Part shown: piece after piece, positions 37,906 through 51,030 of the stretch
Numbering within the stretch: the first letter of the stretch is position 1
Layout: every line of letters begins with the position of its first letter
Source of the DNA: Typha latifolia
Taxonomy: Eukaryota > Streptophyta > Magnoliopsida > Poales > Typhaceae
Direction: 5' to 3'
NCBI GenBank assembly: GCA_019914945.1
Contig: CM034099.1
Location: 7,812,001-7,876,000 of the forward strand
Length of the DNA stretch: 64,000 bases
The notes under the pieces: generated by a model
Told to the model about the DNA's origin: nothing
Databases searched by the model: none
Seen by the model: only the letters and a program-made list of their open reading frames with translations
Position numbers and translations under genes: made by a program

Positions 37906-38960
37906 AGTGGGGCCTTAGCGCCTTTGTATATAAGAAGAGTAGACTTTTTATTTAGTCCATATTTAGACTTCCGACTCGATTAAAAAAAAGTTCAGATCAC
38001 ATAGAGCACCTCCTCGTGCAGGTACGTTGGGATCGAGCAAATGCTTTATAGATATTATGCAAATCTAATGACGTCGCAATTTATATAGTTTTAGAATGAT
38101 GTCGGTTGTTGTTAGATATTTAGTTTTAGTAAAACAATAGTATATATCTCTCACCAAAAATTAGCTTACATCACCTACCAATTGTTGTAAAGTAAGTAAT
38201 TCAAGATCCTCTTCTTTTTTTTTTAATGATGCAGTTAAAAAGAAGTTTTATTACAAAATCAGGAGTTCTGGATCTTTGGAATAATTTTTTTAGGATAAAT
38301 TTTAATTTAACAAGTTATGACTGAAATCAAACTACTCCATTAAACTTCTATTTGTATTACTCTGTACTTGTGATTTAGGTTAGTATTAAACCGTTAATTA
38401 TTTTTATCCAAACTATTAAAAGAAGTACAAATTAACATAATATTATATAGTATTAATAATCTGATTGCTTGAGTAACTCATTTTTTAAGATAATTAAAAA
38501 TCTTTTCCCTTTTTATTTTATAGCAATCAAACATCTAGATTCAAAATACGAAGACTATAATATGACAAAAAAACATAAATTATAAATTAATAACCATTTA
38601 ATAGATCCAACCTTGCGAGACAAAAGATAGGTTCATTGGCGCCGCACACTCACCACGATTCCCGATGAGCAAGCCCTGATCACATGAGCTGTACTCTCGT
38701 CCCTTCTGTAGAATTCTTCTCTCTCCAGTGACAAGCTGCCAAAGTACGATCTGGTAGTAGATTCTGGACGTTCGATTTTGCACCTGGTTCATGTCCCTTC
38801 GGCGCGAAGCAAGTCTTCGATTCACTGCATTCACCCCTTCTCACCCACAAACGCCAGACTTCCCATCCATCGCCCATCTTATTTTAATCCTACGAAAGAG
38901 TGTTATATAATCCCCAAAACCTGTCTGGTTATCTATCCTCTATCCGACCAATTCGGCACC

Positions 38961-39973
38961 ATGTCAGACGGCGAGTACTTCGCCAAGTTCTTCGAGCAAT
39001 GGCTGTCTGAGCAATCCCGCGACCTCGCGGACCTCCGCGGCGCCGCTGCCACTGCCGCTGGCGCGAGCGACGCGGATGGTTCTCAGCGGCATTTGGTCGA
39101 ACGGGTGGTGGGTCACTACGAGTACTACTACCGGGCCAAGGAGGCGTCGGCTCGGAGCAACGTGCTCCGCATGTTCTCGCCAACGTGGACGAGCTCCACC
39201 GAGAACCTCTTCCTCTGGGCCGGCGGGTGGCGGCCCTCCGCCGCCTTCCACCTCCTCTACTCCAAGTCCGGACTCCAACTCGAGGCCCAATTAGACCAAA
39301 TCCTTAACGTAATTTTCTTCTTTCTCGTTTTCCTATTTTGTTACTAAAAATTAACCACTTAGTAGAATAAAATATAAATTTAGAGTTAACTGCATTTTAC
39401 CTGTACTTCTCTGTGCATAAAACTACTTAACCCTCTCTCCTATACAAATTTTTATACTAATTAACTCTTTAAGGATATCGTCTTAATTGCCGGAGCTTAT
39501 CCATATTACTAAAATGCTTTATTGTATTTATGAAATAAATCCATTAAGAGAGAAGGATATTTTAAACCAATTAACAGGGTCGGGCCGTGGAAGACCTCCG
39601 TGACCTCTCAGCAGCCCAGCTCGACCAGGTCGATCGGCTCCACCGGCGGACGGTGGCGTGTGAGAAGGAGATCGCCGAGAAGGTCGCCACGGTGCAGGAG
39701 ACGATTGCCGTGGTGAAGATGGTGGAGATCGCCGCACACCCACGGGGAGGAGATGATGTGGCGATGGAGGAGGAGATGGAGGGGAAGAGGGAGGGGATGA
39801 GGAGGCTGCTAGCGGAGGCGGATGAGCTGAGGTTGGCGACGATTACGGGGGTGGTGGGGATCTTAACGTCGATCCAGGCCGTCCAATTCCTCATCGGAGT
39901 GGCGGAGCTGCTCCTCGCGGTGCACGAGTTCGGTAAGCGGAGAGATCGGGAGGAGTCGAATACCTCCGGATGA
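38961..39973 (+). CDS. DOG1-domain protein (copy B)
   Basis: Two exons: 38961-39308 and 39578-39973 (GT-AG), giving 247 aa. The start is MSDGEYFAKFF, directly aligned with MSASRANGEYFADFF of copy A. The same DOG1 signature is present (WTSSTENLFLWAGGWRPS, SGLQLEAQLDQIL). The second exon runs from GRAVEDLRDLS to AELLLAVHEFGKRRDREES. Relative to copy A, exon 1 from the DADGS motif onward differs at only about 7 of 78 residues, whereas exon 2 differs at about a third of positions and has a two-residue insertion (IAVVKM). The intron (39309-39577) begins with sequence recalling the MULE-like arms elsewhere in the window ('gagttaactgcattttac'). Both copies look intact. The family is known from seed dormancy and ABA-related control; the specific role is not assigned. 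Confidence 0.9.
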
Positions 39974-42222
39974 TCCGGGTTGTCGGATTTGGATGTGGGA
40001 TCTCGAGATCTGTGTCGTTGTTTTGGGGGAGTTATGGGGCATATGATACAATTGGATATCAAGTTTGGCTATAGTTTAGAATTTCTTTTTTCTAAGTCTT
40101 TTACCATTTGCCAGTTTGTTAGGTTTCTTATATTTAGAAATATAAATATATATATATTAAAAAATATATATATATATATATATATATTTTTCTAAATGTT
40201 GTATCTAGAGAAATAAATAAATTATTTGGTTGATTATATTTTATAATAATATATCTAATAAATAAGTATTTAGTTGTTTTATTTTATAATACTATTTTGA
40301 CATTATAATATAAGTATTTAGTTGTATTTCTTAGAACCAAAAGATTGCATCTATATTTTTAACTAGAGAAAATTAAATTTAAGTTGAAATGAGAAAAGAG
40401 ATATGGATCAAGTTAGGGTAGATGTTATCTTTTGGCATCCACTTAGATCAAATAGGTATCAAAAAATTGCATACGAGTCTAACTATTTTTTAGAAATATA
40501 ATTTTTTTAAATTTGATGCACCAAACTAAATAATAATTTTTGGATTAGACACAGTATCAATTAATATGGCATTTACAAAAACTTCTAACTAAACAAACCC
40601 AACATGTGTCTATTTAAAAATGTGGGCCTCTTTAATGCATTATTTATCAAGATGGACACCTTAAATTTAATATCAAAATAGGTCAGTTTTGGTGATCGAT
40701 GGTAGCTATATCATAAGTTAACATGAACAATTTTGAATTGTAAAATGTTGAACAACTTATCATTTTAACTATTAGAGAAACTATTTAACAGCTCATCACT
40801 TTGTTAAAAGAAATAATAACTCTATCTTTACTGCATAAAATGATGAACAGTTTCAATGTCTTAAATAGCCAACATCTTACTAAAATGTTAAACTATTCGG
40901 GCTTAACTTTTATAACCGGTAACTTATTTTAGACACATGATATAATGTATTGAGAAAAATAAAATATAGATAAGAATATGACTGAAAAAATTTAGAGTGG
41001 AATAATAATTTTTGCGCTGAGTTATTTATTTTGATCGTTAAGATATAGAAATAAACTATGCGTCGAAATATTAAACCCATTGTTCGACACCAAAGTAATA
41101 TAAGATAATTAAAATAGATAGGTCCTCTGAATTTAAATTTGAAAAAAAAATTCTGAATTTTTCTTTTTGCATAATCATTTGTAATCATCTATTTATTTTG
41201 ATCACACAATGTATTGTTATAAAAATCTCTTGAGAGCATTCCAACAGTTTGGATGGTTTATATCTCATTGAGAGCATAAAAAAAATTATACTATAAAATA
41301 AGAATCTTTTAATGTATGATTTATTTTTACTGTTTTAGCCATGATATTCCAACGTTTCAATCTTTGATTTAAAACATTGAGCCCGTCAACATTTTTATGC
41401 TTAAATTTGTTGCCAAATAAATCTTTGAATTGTTCCATATTTTATGTAATAGTGAAAGTATTTAACTATTCAATAATTTATCTTTTATAAAAATTGCTGA
41501 ACAGTTAAGCAATTTTTTAGATGATTTATGACATGACTGTTGACCTGACTAAAATAAATTCTTTAAGTAATAAGAGAAGATTTTCTAAGGAAGATCAGTT
41601 TAAAGTCAAAAACTCAATTTTTTGAATATATTTGAAAGAAGGATGAGTAAATAAAAGATGTGTTCAAGCAAAGCAAAGGGATCAAGAACCTATGAATCTA
41701 GTTGGATTCTCTTTTGCTGGTGACTGGTGAATATTAATTCTTAATGGCAAAATCAAGTTGTTTGAACTAATTAACTCTTATTACTGAAAACATTTCCACC
41801 ATTATTCATTCATGTCTTTCAAAATTAGAGTCACACACACTTTCAATATATTGAATTCGAATAATAAATATTTATATGGATAGAGATCTACTTGTCAATC
41901 AATAGAGGCTTTTCAATATTGAGTCAATCTATAATTAGATAAATTCGACAAATTTCTTTAAGATTTGTTGTGATGTTCTTTTACCACACTTTCAATAAGA
42001 TCTAATGAGCCATTGCTACTTCTATGAAAACATGAAAGCCGAATAAATTCTTTTATTGCAAGAAGACATATATAAAAATGAAATATAACAGTACAAAATC
42101 CAATGTAAACCAAGAGAGAAACAAAAACTACTGAACACCCTCAAAATGCAAGCCATCCCTCACATCCGTTCGACGAAATGCCACCACTCATCATAATACA
42201 TCATACTCCCAAAATATACTCC
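39974..42222. other. AT-rich gene-free region
   Basis: This lies between the DOG1 copy B and FLA genes, whose 3' ends face each other. It holds a (TA)n run at about 40145-40188. The rest is A/T-rich with no ORF of recognisable family; 40910-41188 (-) is low in complexity. The two 3' UTRs must lie at its edges. Confidence 0.6.
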
Positions 42223-42966
42223 TCAAAGACTCCACCATATACTAAGCATCAAACCCACAAATAGCCCACCATTACCTCTCCAATAACCCAACCCAATTGC
42301 ATCAGAAGTATCAGTAGAGTCCGCCGGAGTGGTGCTCGAAGAGGGCCCCTCACTAGTCAAAGGCTTCTTCTTCTCTGGCGTGGAAGGCGCCGGTGCCGGC
42401 GCCACCGAGGGCCGGAATATATCCAAAGGAAGCAAAACCTGATCAACTTGGTAAACAGCTAACTGGCCATCGGAGAACAAACTGTTAGAGATGGTGGTGT
42501 TCACTATCCCTGTGGATATATTAACTTGGCTGCCTATAGCTGTAATATTTAGTGGATACTGTCCATTGTTTGCATTGCCTGCTTGTGTCCTTAGAGGGTT
42601 GCTCACTGTCTGGAACTGTGACATAGAGACAAGGCTAGGGAGGATATGGAACTGGATGAGTGCAACCTTTTGTTGGTCGGTTAGGGAGTTCAGGGTTCCG
42701 GCGGGGAGGCTCGAGAAGGCGTTGTCGGTCGGCGCGAAGATGGTGAGGCCGGTGTTGGAGTTGTTAAGCTGGTTGTTGATCTGGTCTGACACTTGGGTGG
42801 TCTTTAGAAGGCGAATGAACGTGCTGAATTGCCCGGCCTTCTCGAGGACCGCCGTGATGTTTGTCGGGCCCGGTGGAGATGGAGAGGATGCAGGTTGAGC
42901 TGAGGTTGTAATGGTGGAGTGGAAGAGGAAGAGTAGGGTGATGGCAATAGTGGCGAAGTGCTTCAT
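42223..42966 (-). CDS. Fasciclin-like arabinogalactan protein (single FAS1, FLA11/12 type)
   Basis: Intronless, 247 aa. The start at 42966 (MKHFATIAITLLFLF) is chosen because it begins a clean signal peptide (about 1-23). The 33 codons upstream are Lys/Asn/His-rich leader. After a short Pro/Ser stretch comes one FAS1 domain (about 36-182), with the H1-type motif TGLTIFAPTDNAF (72-84), the FH dipeptide at 106-107 and an H2-like end LAVYQVDQVLLP (169-180). The arabinogalactan glycomodule VAPAPAPS follows (188-195), then a Ser/Thr/Pro-rich linker and a hydrophobic C-terminus (FVGLMLSIWWSL) that fits a GPI-anchor signal. There are several N-glycosylation sites (NITA, NISTG, NTTIS). Group-A FLAs act at the cell surface in stem and fibre secondary-wall formation. 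That role is inferred from the family. Confidence 0.93.
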   Translation of the reverse strand: MKHFATIAITLLFLFHSTITTSAQPASSPSPPGPTNITAVLEKAGQFSTFIRLLKTTQVSDQINNQLNNSNTGLTIFAPTDNAFSSLPAGTLNSLTDQQKVALIQFHILPSLVSMSQFQTVSNPLRTQAGNANNGQYPLNITAIGSQVNISTGIVNTTISNSLFSDGQLAVYQVDQVLLPLDIFRPSVAPAPAPSTPEKKKPLTSEGPSSSTTPADSTDTSDAIGLGYWRGNGGLFVGLMLSIWWSL

Positions 42967-44925
42967 GGCTGACTTGTGTTTGATCTTTCGATCTTTTTTT
43001 TCTCTCTCTTTTTTTTTTTCCTTTGTATTGTTTTTGTTGTGGTTGTGGTTTTCTAGCTCTTGCATTGGATCAGAGAGAGGGGTGAGGGGATTTTATGGTG
43101 AAGAGAATGAGCAAGGGGAGGGGGGTGGGTGGTGGGACTTGTCCAGCACCAAACTTAGGAGGATGGAAGAGAGTTTGCTTAGTATGTTAGCAAAGAATAG
43201 CAAGGTATGACCTTGACATTAATGCAATGATTCTCTCTGAGAGCATTAGTACAATTATAGAAAGGGCACGGAGAACCTTTTGAGTTGGAAAGCATTGCAA
43301 TATACTCTTTAGTTTTTCCTAATTCCTAGTATCTTCATTATGTTCTTCGTGTGCTAAAGTTGTTGTCATCTCTCTTTCTATTCATCATCATGTAAACCTT
43401 TAACCTACTAAATAGAGTAGATTGGACACAAATCATAGATAAAACACTGCAAAAGAATTGTTAGATTCTATGGTAAACCATCACTTTGATATCATTCATT
43501 ACAATTTAAGCTCCTGTAACATAGGAATGTTCACTTTCAACTGATATGGAAATAGTTTAGGTTGAGATTTAGAGATTAAAAAAACAGAAAGAGTAGTGTA
43601 TTACGTACTCTTATTATTACTACCTACTATTATTATTTTATATGCACAAAAAGGCAATCATCTGGATCGGTTTGGTAGTTGTTCTGTAAATGTTATGGTT
43701 GGTGGCATGACGAAAGGCTTTATGATTTGTGGGGCTACAACTACAAAGGAATATCTTTGCCTTGAAATTGCCGTCTCTAATAACGAATAACGATAGAGTG
43801 AAGGGTTTGAAGAGATCGTTAAAAATTAGACGAAGGAAGCGTTGCAACTAAAGTTGTCACAATGACCTTGATTGAGAGGTTAATTGCTTCAGTTGATGTT
43901 TACTTGACAATTAAGTTCACATACCTGGAAACTATTTATTTCTTCATAACTTGCAGCGTGTACGCTATTCATGGACAGATTCCCCTAAACCTACTACATC
44001 AGCAATGAAAATGACTGGGCACTTTGAACACCAATACAAACAGATTAATTTGTTCAGCGGATCACACAGTACATTCTTATTTGCATTACTCATTACATGC
44101 TGATCCGAACACAATCTGAACACCAATAGGAACGAGAAAGAAAGAAAGAAAGAAACATCATGACCTATCCGGCTAAAAAATTCGTGTTAGACAACATAAT
44201 TTTTGTAGACCAACACAAAGTTTAAAGATACTTCTCAAGAACTCAAATGCTAAAGGAAAGAGAAAAAAAAAAGACTCAGGATAGTTGTTAAGCCACCGGG
44301 GTCTGCTGTCCGGAAGTGAATCGATTTACCACCACCAAGTAAATACTAGATAAACCTCCTTCCTGACTGGGCCAACCCCAAAACTCAGTGTCACCAGATT
44401 TAATCTCCTTTTTTCTAACTTCGTATCTTTAAACACAAAGTTTAAAGATACTTCTCAAGAACTAAAATGCTAAAGGAAAGAGATAAAAATAAAAATAAAA
44501 AAAATAAAAAGACTAAGGATAGTTGTTAAGCCACCGGGGTCTGCTGTCACACCAAGTAAATACTATATAAACCTCCTTACTGACTGGCCTAACCCAAAAC
44601 TCGTGTCACCAGATTTAATCTCCTTTTTTTCTAACTTCCTGATTTAAGCTAGCAAGCACATAAAACACTCCACACCTTAAACTTCCTTACTTACCTCCCC
44701 TTGTCCTTTGCAACAAACTACCTCGGTTAAAACATGCTAATTTCTGAACAAATCACCGGCAATTGAACCCACATTTGCTCAACAGAAGAAGAATGGATAA
44801 AAAGATCTGCGCTGAAATAAATGTTTATTAAGATCACTGAATACATAAGCTAAAGATATTTTACTTACAGAAAAAGAAAAGAAGAATGGACAGATGAGAA
44901 CTAGCTTGCACCAACTACAAAGGAA
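42967..44925. other. FLA upstream region and RING-H2 downstream region
   Basis: The first few hundred bases are the FLA 5' leader and promoter, with CT-rich sequence at 42990-43020. The rest is gene-free apart from a tandem duplication (44212-44639). The ORFs 43596-43790 (+) and 43638-43847 (-) overlap each other and resemble nothing known. Confidence 0.55.
44212..44639. repeat. Direct tandem duplication, about 210-bp unit
   Basis: Two copies start at 44212 and 44432 (220-bp offset). Both contain 'cacaaagtttaaagatact', 'gccaccggggtctgctgtc', 'aagtaaatacta.ataaacct' and 'ccagatttaatctcctttt'. Copy 2 lacks roughly 25-30 bases after 'tgctgtc' and has an expanded A-rich tract (44485-44512). There is no coding content. 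It lies just downstream of the RING-H2 gene. Confidence 0.85.
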
Positions 44926-47029
44926 TCATTTGCTCCCTTCAGTATCATCGCAAGCCGTGGCTTTGCACACTGGGCATGCATTCTTCATCTGCAGCCATTT
45001 CTTGATGCAGTCAGCATGGAAATCATGTCCACAGTTCAGTCTTCCTAAATGAACTCCAGTTTTGTATTCATCCTGTTAAGTAATAACAAAGAAAATACAA
45101 TGTTTCATAGGGTCAGCAAATATAATTATCTTGGTTTAAATGAGAAGACAAGATATATAGTCTTACCAGGCATATTATACAGTTCGCTTCCTCCTCTTGA
45201 TCATCTTGATTCTTATCAGAAGTGTAAACATTTTCTGTCAAACACCTCAACATTGTTTCATCGGGCAAACCAGTGTTGACATTCCCAATCCTTTCTTCCA
45301 AAGCAAGTAGTTCCTGTAGCAACAAGAAAGTCAAGAGAGATGCTAATAAATCATATTACATCAGAAAAAACACAAGATAAGTAAACACCTCATAACTCAT
45401 GTTATCAATATCTAGTCTCATGTCCCAATGCTGATCAAACAGTTCTCTTGATGTTAAGGTTGAATGGTCCATTATCATAAAATGCTGCAAAACAAATGCA
45501 TAGAATTAATACTCTATGTTGCATACCTATGAGCTGTTCGTTGTTGAAACTGAAAGGAGAAAAAGATTAATCTACCTCAGATGCCCATCTGCCAAAGGCA
45601 TTATCTTCCTCCAACATAGATTGAAGACCATAATACGCAGTCCTCACCCTTCTGTTCCTCCTGCTGCTACTATGTCCTGTGGTACTATGCCTTGAACGTC
45701 TAGACGATGCAACAACTTCCACACCAAAAGGCATTGTGGCTGCAAAACCTAAAGGTGGGCCACTTGGTATGGCATTGTGAGGAGTTGTTCTTTGAGCATA
45801 GCTACTATGCACTGTACCAGTACCTTGGGAAGAAGGACCATGTAGACTTGTCACTGGAAGAGTCACATTTCTAATCTGGGTAGCATCATATACCCTGTCT
45901 CTCACTGGTGGCCCATTGCTCCCTAGAAGGCAGAAGATCATGGTTGAAGCATACAGTATCCTCAACTTCAGAAAAAATTCAGATGACAAATAAAACATTG
46001 CAACTAAAAAACTATCACTCAAGGGATCTAATCAGACTAACCTGAGGGTAAAGTTCTTCCTGAGCCAGTAGTATGACTCCATTGTTCTGGCAGTCTTCCT
46101 TGGGAAGGCGTAGATACAGGAGGGCAACTCCATTGCTCTGTGATTCTCAGAGAAGAAGTACTTGCATTTGAATGGGTTTGCTGGGGCACATGGCTTGATA
46201 GATAGGCCCCATTTGGATTAAATTCTAAAGGAAAAGCATGGCTTTGATGCAGCTGAGGCATGCTGCCTGATGAGTAAAACCCAGCTGGATTGAATGGCAA
46301 AGGAGAGGTACTGTTTAGACGGCTTCTGACATTCCTCTGAAATCCTTCCTCAGCAGCTACAAGATAGTCATTACAGTTGTTTGCAGCAATGCTCATGGGA
46401 TATGAAGGCCGGCATTCAGGACCTGGAATACGGTTGGGTTGTACATGATTTGAGGAAAAGGGATGGGAGGAAGAACTCCCAGAATAATATCCACTAGAAT
46501 TTGTGCCATTAGCAATCAAAGGCATAGCTGGACTTTTCCTTTTCGGTCCCACTGTTCTATTGTCTATCTGGGAAGCAATGCAACCGTCAGCAGATATATG
46601 TGGATGAAAAGAAGGCCCAGACTGGGCATGGCTGGGCTGAAAGTTGCTAGAGCTTCCAGCAGATGAAAACTGAAAGCAAGTATTGTTTGATGGTCCTGGA
46701 TTCGCAGACCGGTAATTTGAGAATTCACAACTGGATGACAGGTAGTTGTTTGATCTCACTGCCATGTTCTGGTAAGTCATAGAACTCAACCCACCAACTA
46801 GTGCATCATTTGGAGGAGGCACGAATGTGTTATGTCCTGACATTCATATTTAACAGCATGTAAAAATCTTGGAAGCTGAGATTATTTAAAGGTAATATAA
46901 AGCATATGCAGATGATAGATGTGAAAATGTACCAAAGGGCAAAGGGGGATGATCAGGGTGTGAATGGTTCCAGGCTCGAAGGCGTTCCAGTTCTGAAAGT
47001 GGGGATTTGTCATGAGGGTGTCCAGCCAT
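44926..47029 (-). CDS. RING-H2 E3 ubiquitin ligase, MBR/HIP1/RHG1A-like
   Basis: Six coding exons: 47050-46933 (ATG at 47029), 46836-46042, 45922-45576, 45484-45389, 45313-45167 and 45072-44926. All are GT-AG and in frame for 542 aa. The N-terminal two-thirds is Ser/Asn/Pro-rich and probably disordered. The conserved region before the RING (WDMRLDIDNMSYEELLALEERIG) marks the MBR/HIP1/RHG1A group. The C-terminal RING-H2 has C490, C493, C508, H510, H513, C516, C527 and C530, with W520 placed for E2 contact. The last intron splits the RING right after CIICL. Proteins of this group work as E3 ligases; MBR1/MBR2 promote turnover of Mediator subunit MED25/PFT1 in Arabidopsis. Substrates here are unknown. 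It is shorter than Arabidopsis MBR2 at the N-terminus. A non-coding first exon lies more than 6 kb upstream, ending at 53388. Confidence 0.9.
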
Positions 47030-50000
47030 GATGTTGTAATTACACGCAGTCTGTGAAATATTGAGAAATCAACATTACGAATCATAGGATCACTAAATTT
47101 AAAATCACAGAGAGAAGTACACACAATAAGGACCAATAGAAAATAAAAATAAGAAAGAAATTACATGGGATGAAAAAAAAACCCTAAAAGTATAGCAGCA
47201 TAACAAGATAGATTAAATAAATAAAAAATAGCCTCATATATCTATAAGTTGCACCAGATAGTGCAATCAGTTGCTGGACATAATATCATATATTTCCCAG
47301 AGAGTACTTGGTAAGCATCTGAAACATAAACCACCCCTAATAATTTCATAAAAGATAAATGAATGAATCTTCCTTCTTAGTCTATCAGTATTAGTTTTTA
47401 AAAAAAACTATGTTAGAAGAAGATGCATACCACATGTTTCATCTTCCGGAAGGCATGCGGAAAATACAAACAAATTTATCACTGTAAGTAGCATCCTTCA
47501 TAATTGTGAAATACTGATCTACTAAAATTGGGATTGTTGGGTTCGATGATTGATCTAACATCATGCTGCTGGTAAAAGGACTGAGATTTAGTGTCACCAC
47601 AGCAAAGAAGTGATGCCGCATGCTACCCCCCACAGTTTATATTAGAAATAGAAAAGGACTAGCTTTGAGGGCACACCAATAAGCCAATACCCCCAAACTA
47701 CTGCGGCTAACAACAACAACTTTTATCCTGCTCTTATCTCTTTAAACATAAAAGGAAGCATCTGGACAAAATAAAACCAATAATGGCAATGATATGCAAA
47801 AGCTAATAATACACCAGAAATTAGCTTGATTAAATCAATTTAAATGATCCACAAAGGAGGAGAAGAGACAGACAGAATTGCTATTAGCACCACTAGCACT
47901 TCAACTATAGCTTGACTTTACTGTATACACAAGTTCCTCTATTGATACCATAGACCCACTTACTGACACCTGGTGAGTGGTAAACCTACCTTACCAATTA
48001 GAACAATTAAACATATTGAGAACTATGAGATCACTGACATCAAATAAGTACCCCAAAACTTTTCAACCTAACTACTCTTCAATGATAGATGATATTGTTC
48101 TTTCTACAAATACATTTCTAGTACACAGAATGTTACTCAGACATATTTTACACCTTCGACAGGAAAAACTTGTGGTTATAAGATTTTACATAATAACTTG
48201 GATACTATAGGCACAGAACATGGAAAAGCTCGCCGCAACTTCAGAGGAACCAGTGGAAATGTAATTGGCACAAGCAATTGATGCCTGTTTCAGTGGCATA
48301 ACTTAGTACACTCCATGACATGTATCTTGTCCAACACTGGGAAAGCTCTCTCCAGTAAAAGATTGCATCTCTATTTGATTGGCCTTCCCTCATTATTCTA
48401 TTTCCGTTAAATGATCATCCTATGGAAGAAAGCAGTGACGACGGCACATTTTTGCGGCAAAGAGATCAAGATCGACCTGCAAGACTTAGTTCTGTACAAA
48501 GCCTACCAGCTCAAGTTGCAGTATAGAGAGTTGCGAGCTGCAGGGAAGCAGAGCTGATGCAAAACAATTCAAGCCCTTTAAGATTCCAAATACCCTCTCA
48601 GAGATAGTCCTAAATGCTAGCAGATTGATGTCATCCTCCACAGGTTTTTTCCATCTTCCATTTCGAACCTGGAGACAACCTCCAGAACCTTTTTAGTTTG
48701 TTCCTTTTTTTCTTCGGCAGCTCCCTCGACTAGGTTTTCCACTTCTCACATCCAAATAAATGAGGAAAAACTCAACATAATTATATAGTTCTTCAAGAAA
48801 TGAGATGTGCGCAGATCTTAATGCTGAACGAGCCCAATTAGCTCCCTATGCAGGGTTATTTAGATATTATGAACATGACTGAAGCTAAAGTCGGTCCAAA
48901 ATCAGTCGATCTTTCAGAGGTAGGAACTAGGAACTACCTCGTCAAATCTTTTTAATGCTACTTGTCAGCATAGATAGAATTTCCATATGGTCATAACACT
49001 GATATTTTCATTTATTCGCCTCTTCATAGTACAGATCTCTCACCAGTTTAAGTATACAAGTATCAAGACATGAAAGCTGAAGTGAGATAGATTGTCTATT
49101 CCAGTCTTGCAGAGGTTATCCCACCTTTAAAAATGAATGAAGAATTCATTCTTTGTGACAACAAGATTTAACAAAGAAAACCAGTATCTTCTCCATGCAG
49201 TACATCACCCATATGAAGGAGGTCAAGTTACGCCTGGATCTTCGATGTAGAAATGCACTTTTGCCATGACCTCTCCACCAAAGATTTTGTTCTCCTTCAT
49301 TCTAAGGACCCTATCATTCCTCAGAATGACATTGAACATTTGCCTTAACTAAGGACATGAAAATGAGAGTCCTCAATTGACATAGCCTGCTTTTAAGAGC
49401 ATATCGGTACTGCAGCAATGATTAGCTACAAAATGAGCTTAGGTGAACCTCCAAGAAATAGACTTACATAGTAGAGTCAGTCTGTTCAATCCCATGTAAT
49501 CTTGATTGGAAACCCAAGATTTAAAGATTGAACCTCTTCTTTACAGCCCAAGGAGGTCAACTAGTGCCTGCAATGTTATTCATAGATAGCTCAGTTGAAA
49601 CCATCAAGAAGAATGCTATGGACCAAGTAACCTTCATTATAGGCTGTTACATGGAAGACCATGGGCTACATGATCCTCCTTAAAGCAAGTCAAATTGTCT
49701 AGTTTCTGTTTTACAAAACCTAAACAGTAGTAAGAGACCGAGCACCAGAAAACCAACAAAGAGGGGCTATTTTCATGACATTTTGTAGCAAGGACAGGAA
49801 AAATTCAAGACCCATATATTTACCTAGTAGTGGCCTGAAAAGGTGGTCTTACTGCCCAGAGAAAAAATGTTCTTGTTATGAAAGGAGTCAAAGCTAAACA
49901 ACTCAATAACCATGTAAATCTATCACCAACCATAACATGATCAGAATTATCACTACCCTAACCACTAAATAGATGGACAAGACAGATATAACTTACACCT

Positions 50001-50342
50001 ACCCACCTCATTGAGCAAATAGAAGTGTCCCAATCTGAAGTCATAGATCCTCAGAAATCCAACTCCATTAAGTTTGTGATATATCTTATATAAGGGCTTC
50101 CCAAAGAAGCAGTATATGTGAAAGAAACAAATATGTATTTCACCTACCAAGTATCAACCTGCATATTAGTCACAAACAACAGATTTTTGAGGAAAGGAGA
50201 CCTAAAAGAAAGAAAAGAGTATGCAGAGAAGCTTCAAGAGAATCAACAAGGAGCAAATCAATATATAGGAAGCACACTAAAGCCTATAAAGCTAGAAGAT
50301 ATAAGAGAACATGAATTTCACATACTATGTCTTGGTACGTTA

Positions 50343-51030
50343 GAGCATCTCCAACCGGGCTCCAAAACTCCAAATTTGGAGCCCGGTGGAGCTCCAATCG
50401 AGCTCCAAATAGGGCTCCAAATTTAGAACCAGCTATAATAGAGCTTTAAATTTGGAGCCACATCTAAAAATTTGAAGCCCAGCTCCAATACTATTCAACT
50501 TTTAGAAATACCAATTTTGCCCTACAAAAGCTTAATTTAAAATTTTAAATTCATTTGTATCCTTTATTAAATAATCTAATTAATTAAACTGAATATATAA
50601 TTAGTTTTGCTAATTAATTTTTAACAAAAATAGTACCATTAGAATGCTCTCATCGAGATCTTTAAAATGAGTTTAATATTAAATTATTTAAGTTATTTTA
50701 AATATTTTATTTTTATTTCGTGTAATATAATTTTGATGTTTTTAATTAAAAAAATAGTAAGTTAAAATTATTTGTAAAACTATTGAATATTAGTCTTATT
50801 ATAAAGATATCGATGAGAGTTTTATAACCATATATTTTTTATTAAAAAATAATAATATTAAGAGGTCTTATTAAGTGATTTAGCATATATATATATATAT
50901 ATATAATATATATGTATTATATTAATTAAATAATAAATATAAAGCCCGGTGCATTGGAGCGCACCGGGCTCTTCGCTCTATATTTAGAGTCTTTGGGCTC
51001 CAAATATAGAGCCCTCCCTTGGAGATGCTC
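50343..51030. mobile_element. PIF/Harbinger (Tourist-like) MITE with TTA target duplication
   Basis: The 12-bp ends GAGCATCTCCAA and TTGGAGATGCTC are perfect inverted repeats. They are flanked by TTA at 50340-50342 and TTA at 51031-51033, the 3-bp duplication typical of PIF/Harbinger. Sub-terminal repeats of 'gggctccaaat' occur in both orientations. The 688-bp element has an A/T-rich core with a (TA)n run near 50887-50905 and no transposase. It lies in the first intron of the RING-H2 gene. Confidence 0.85.
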
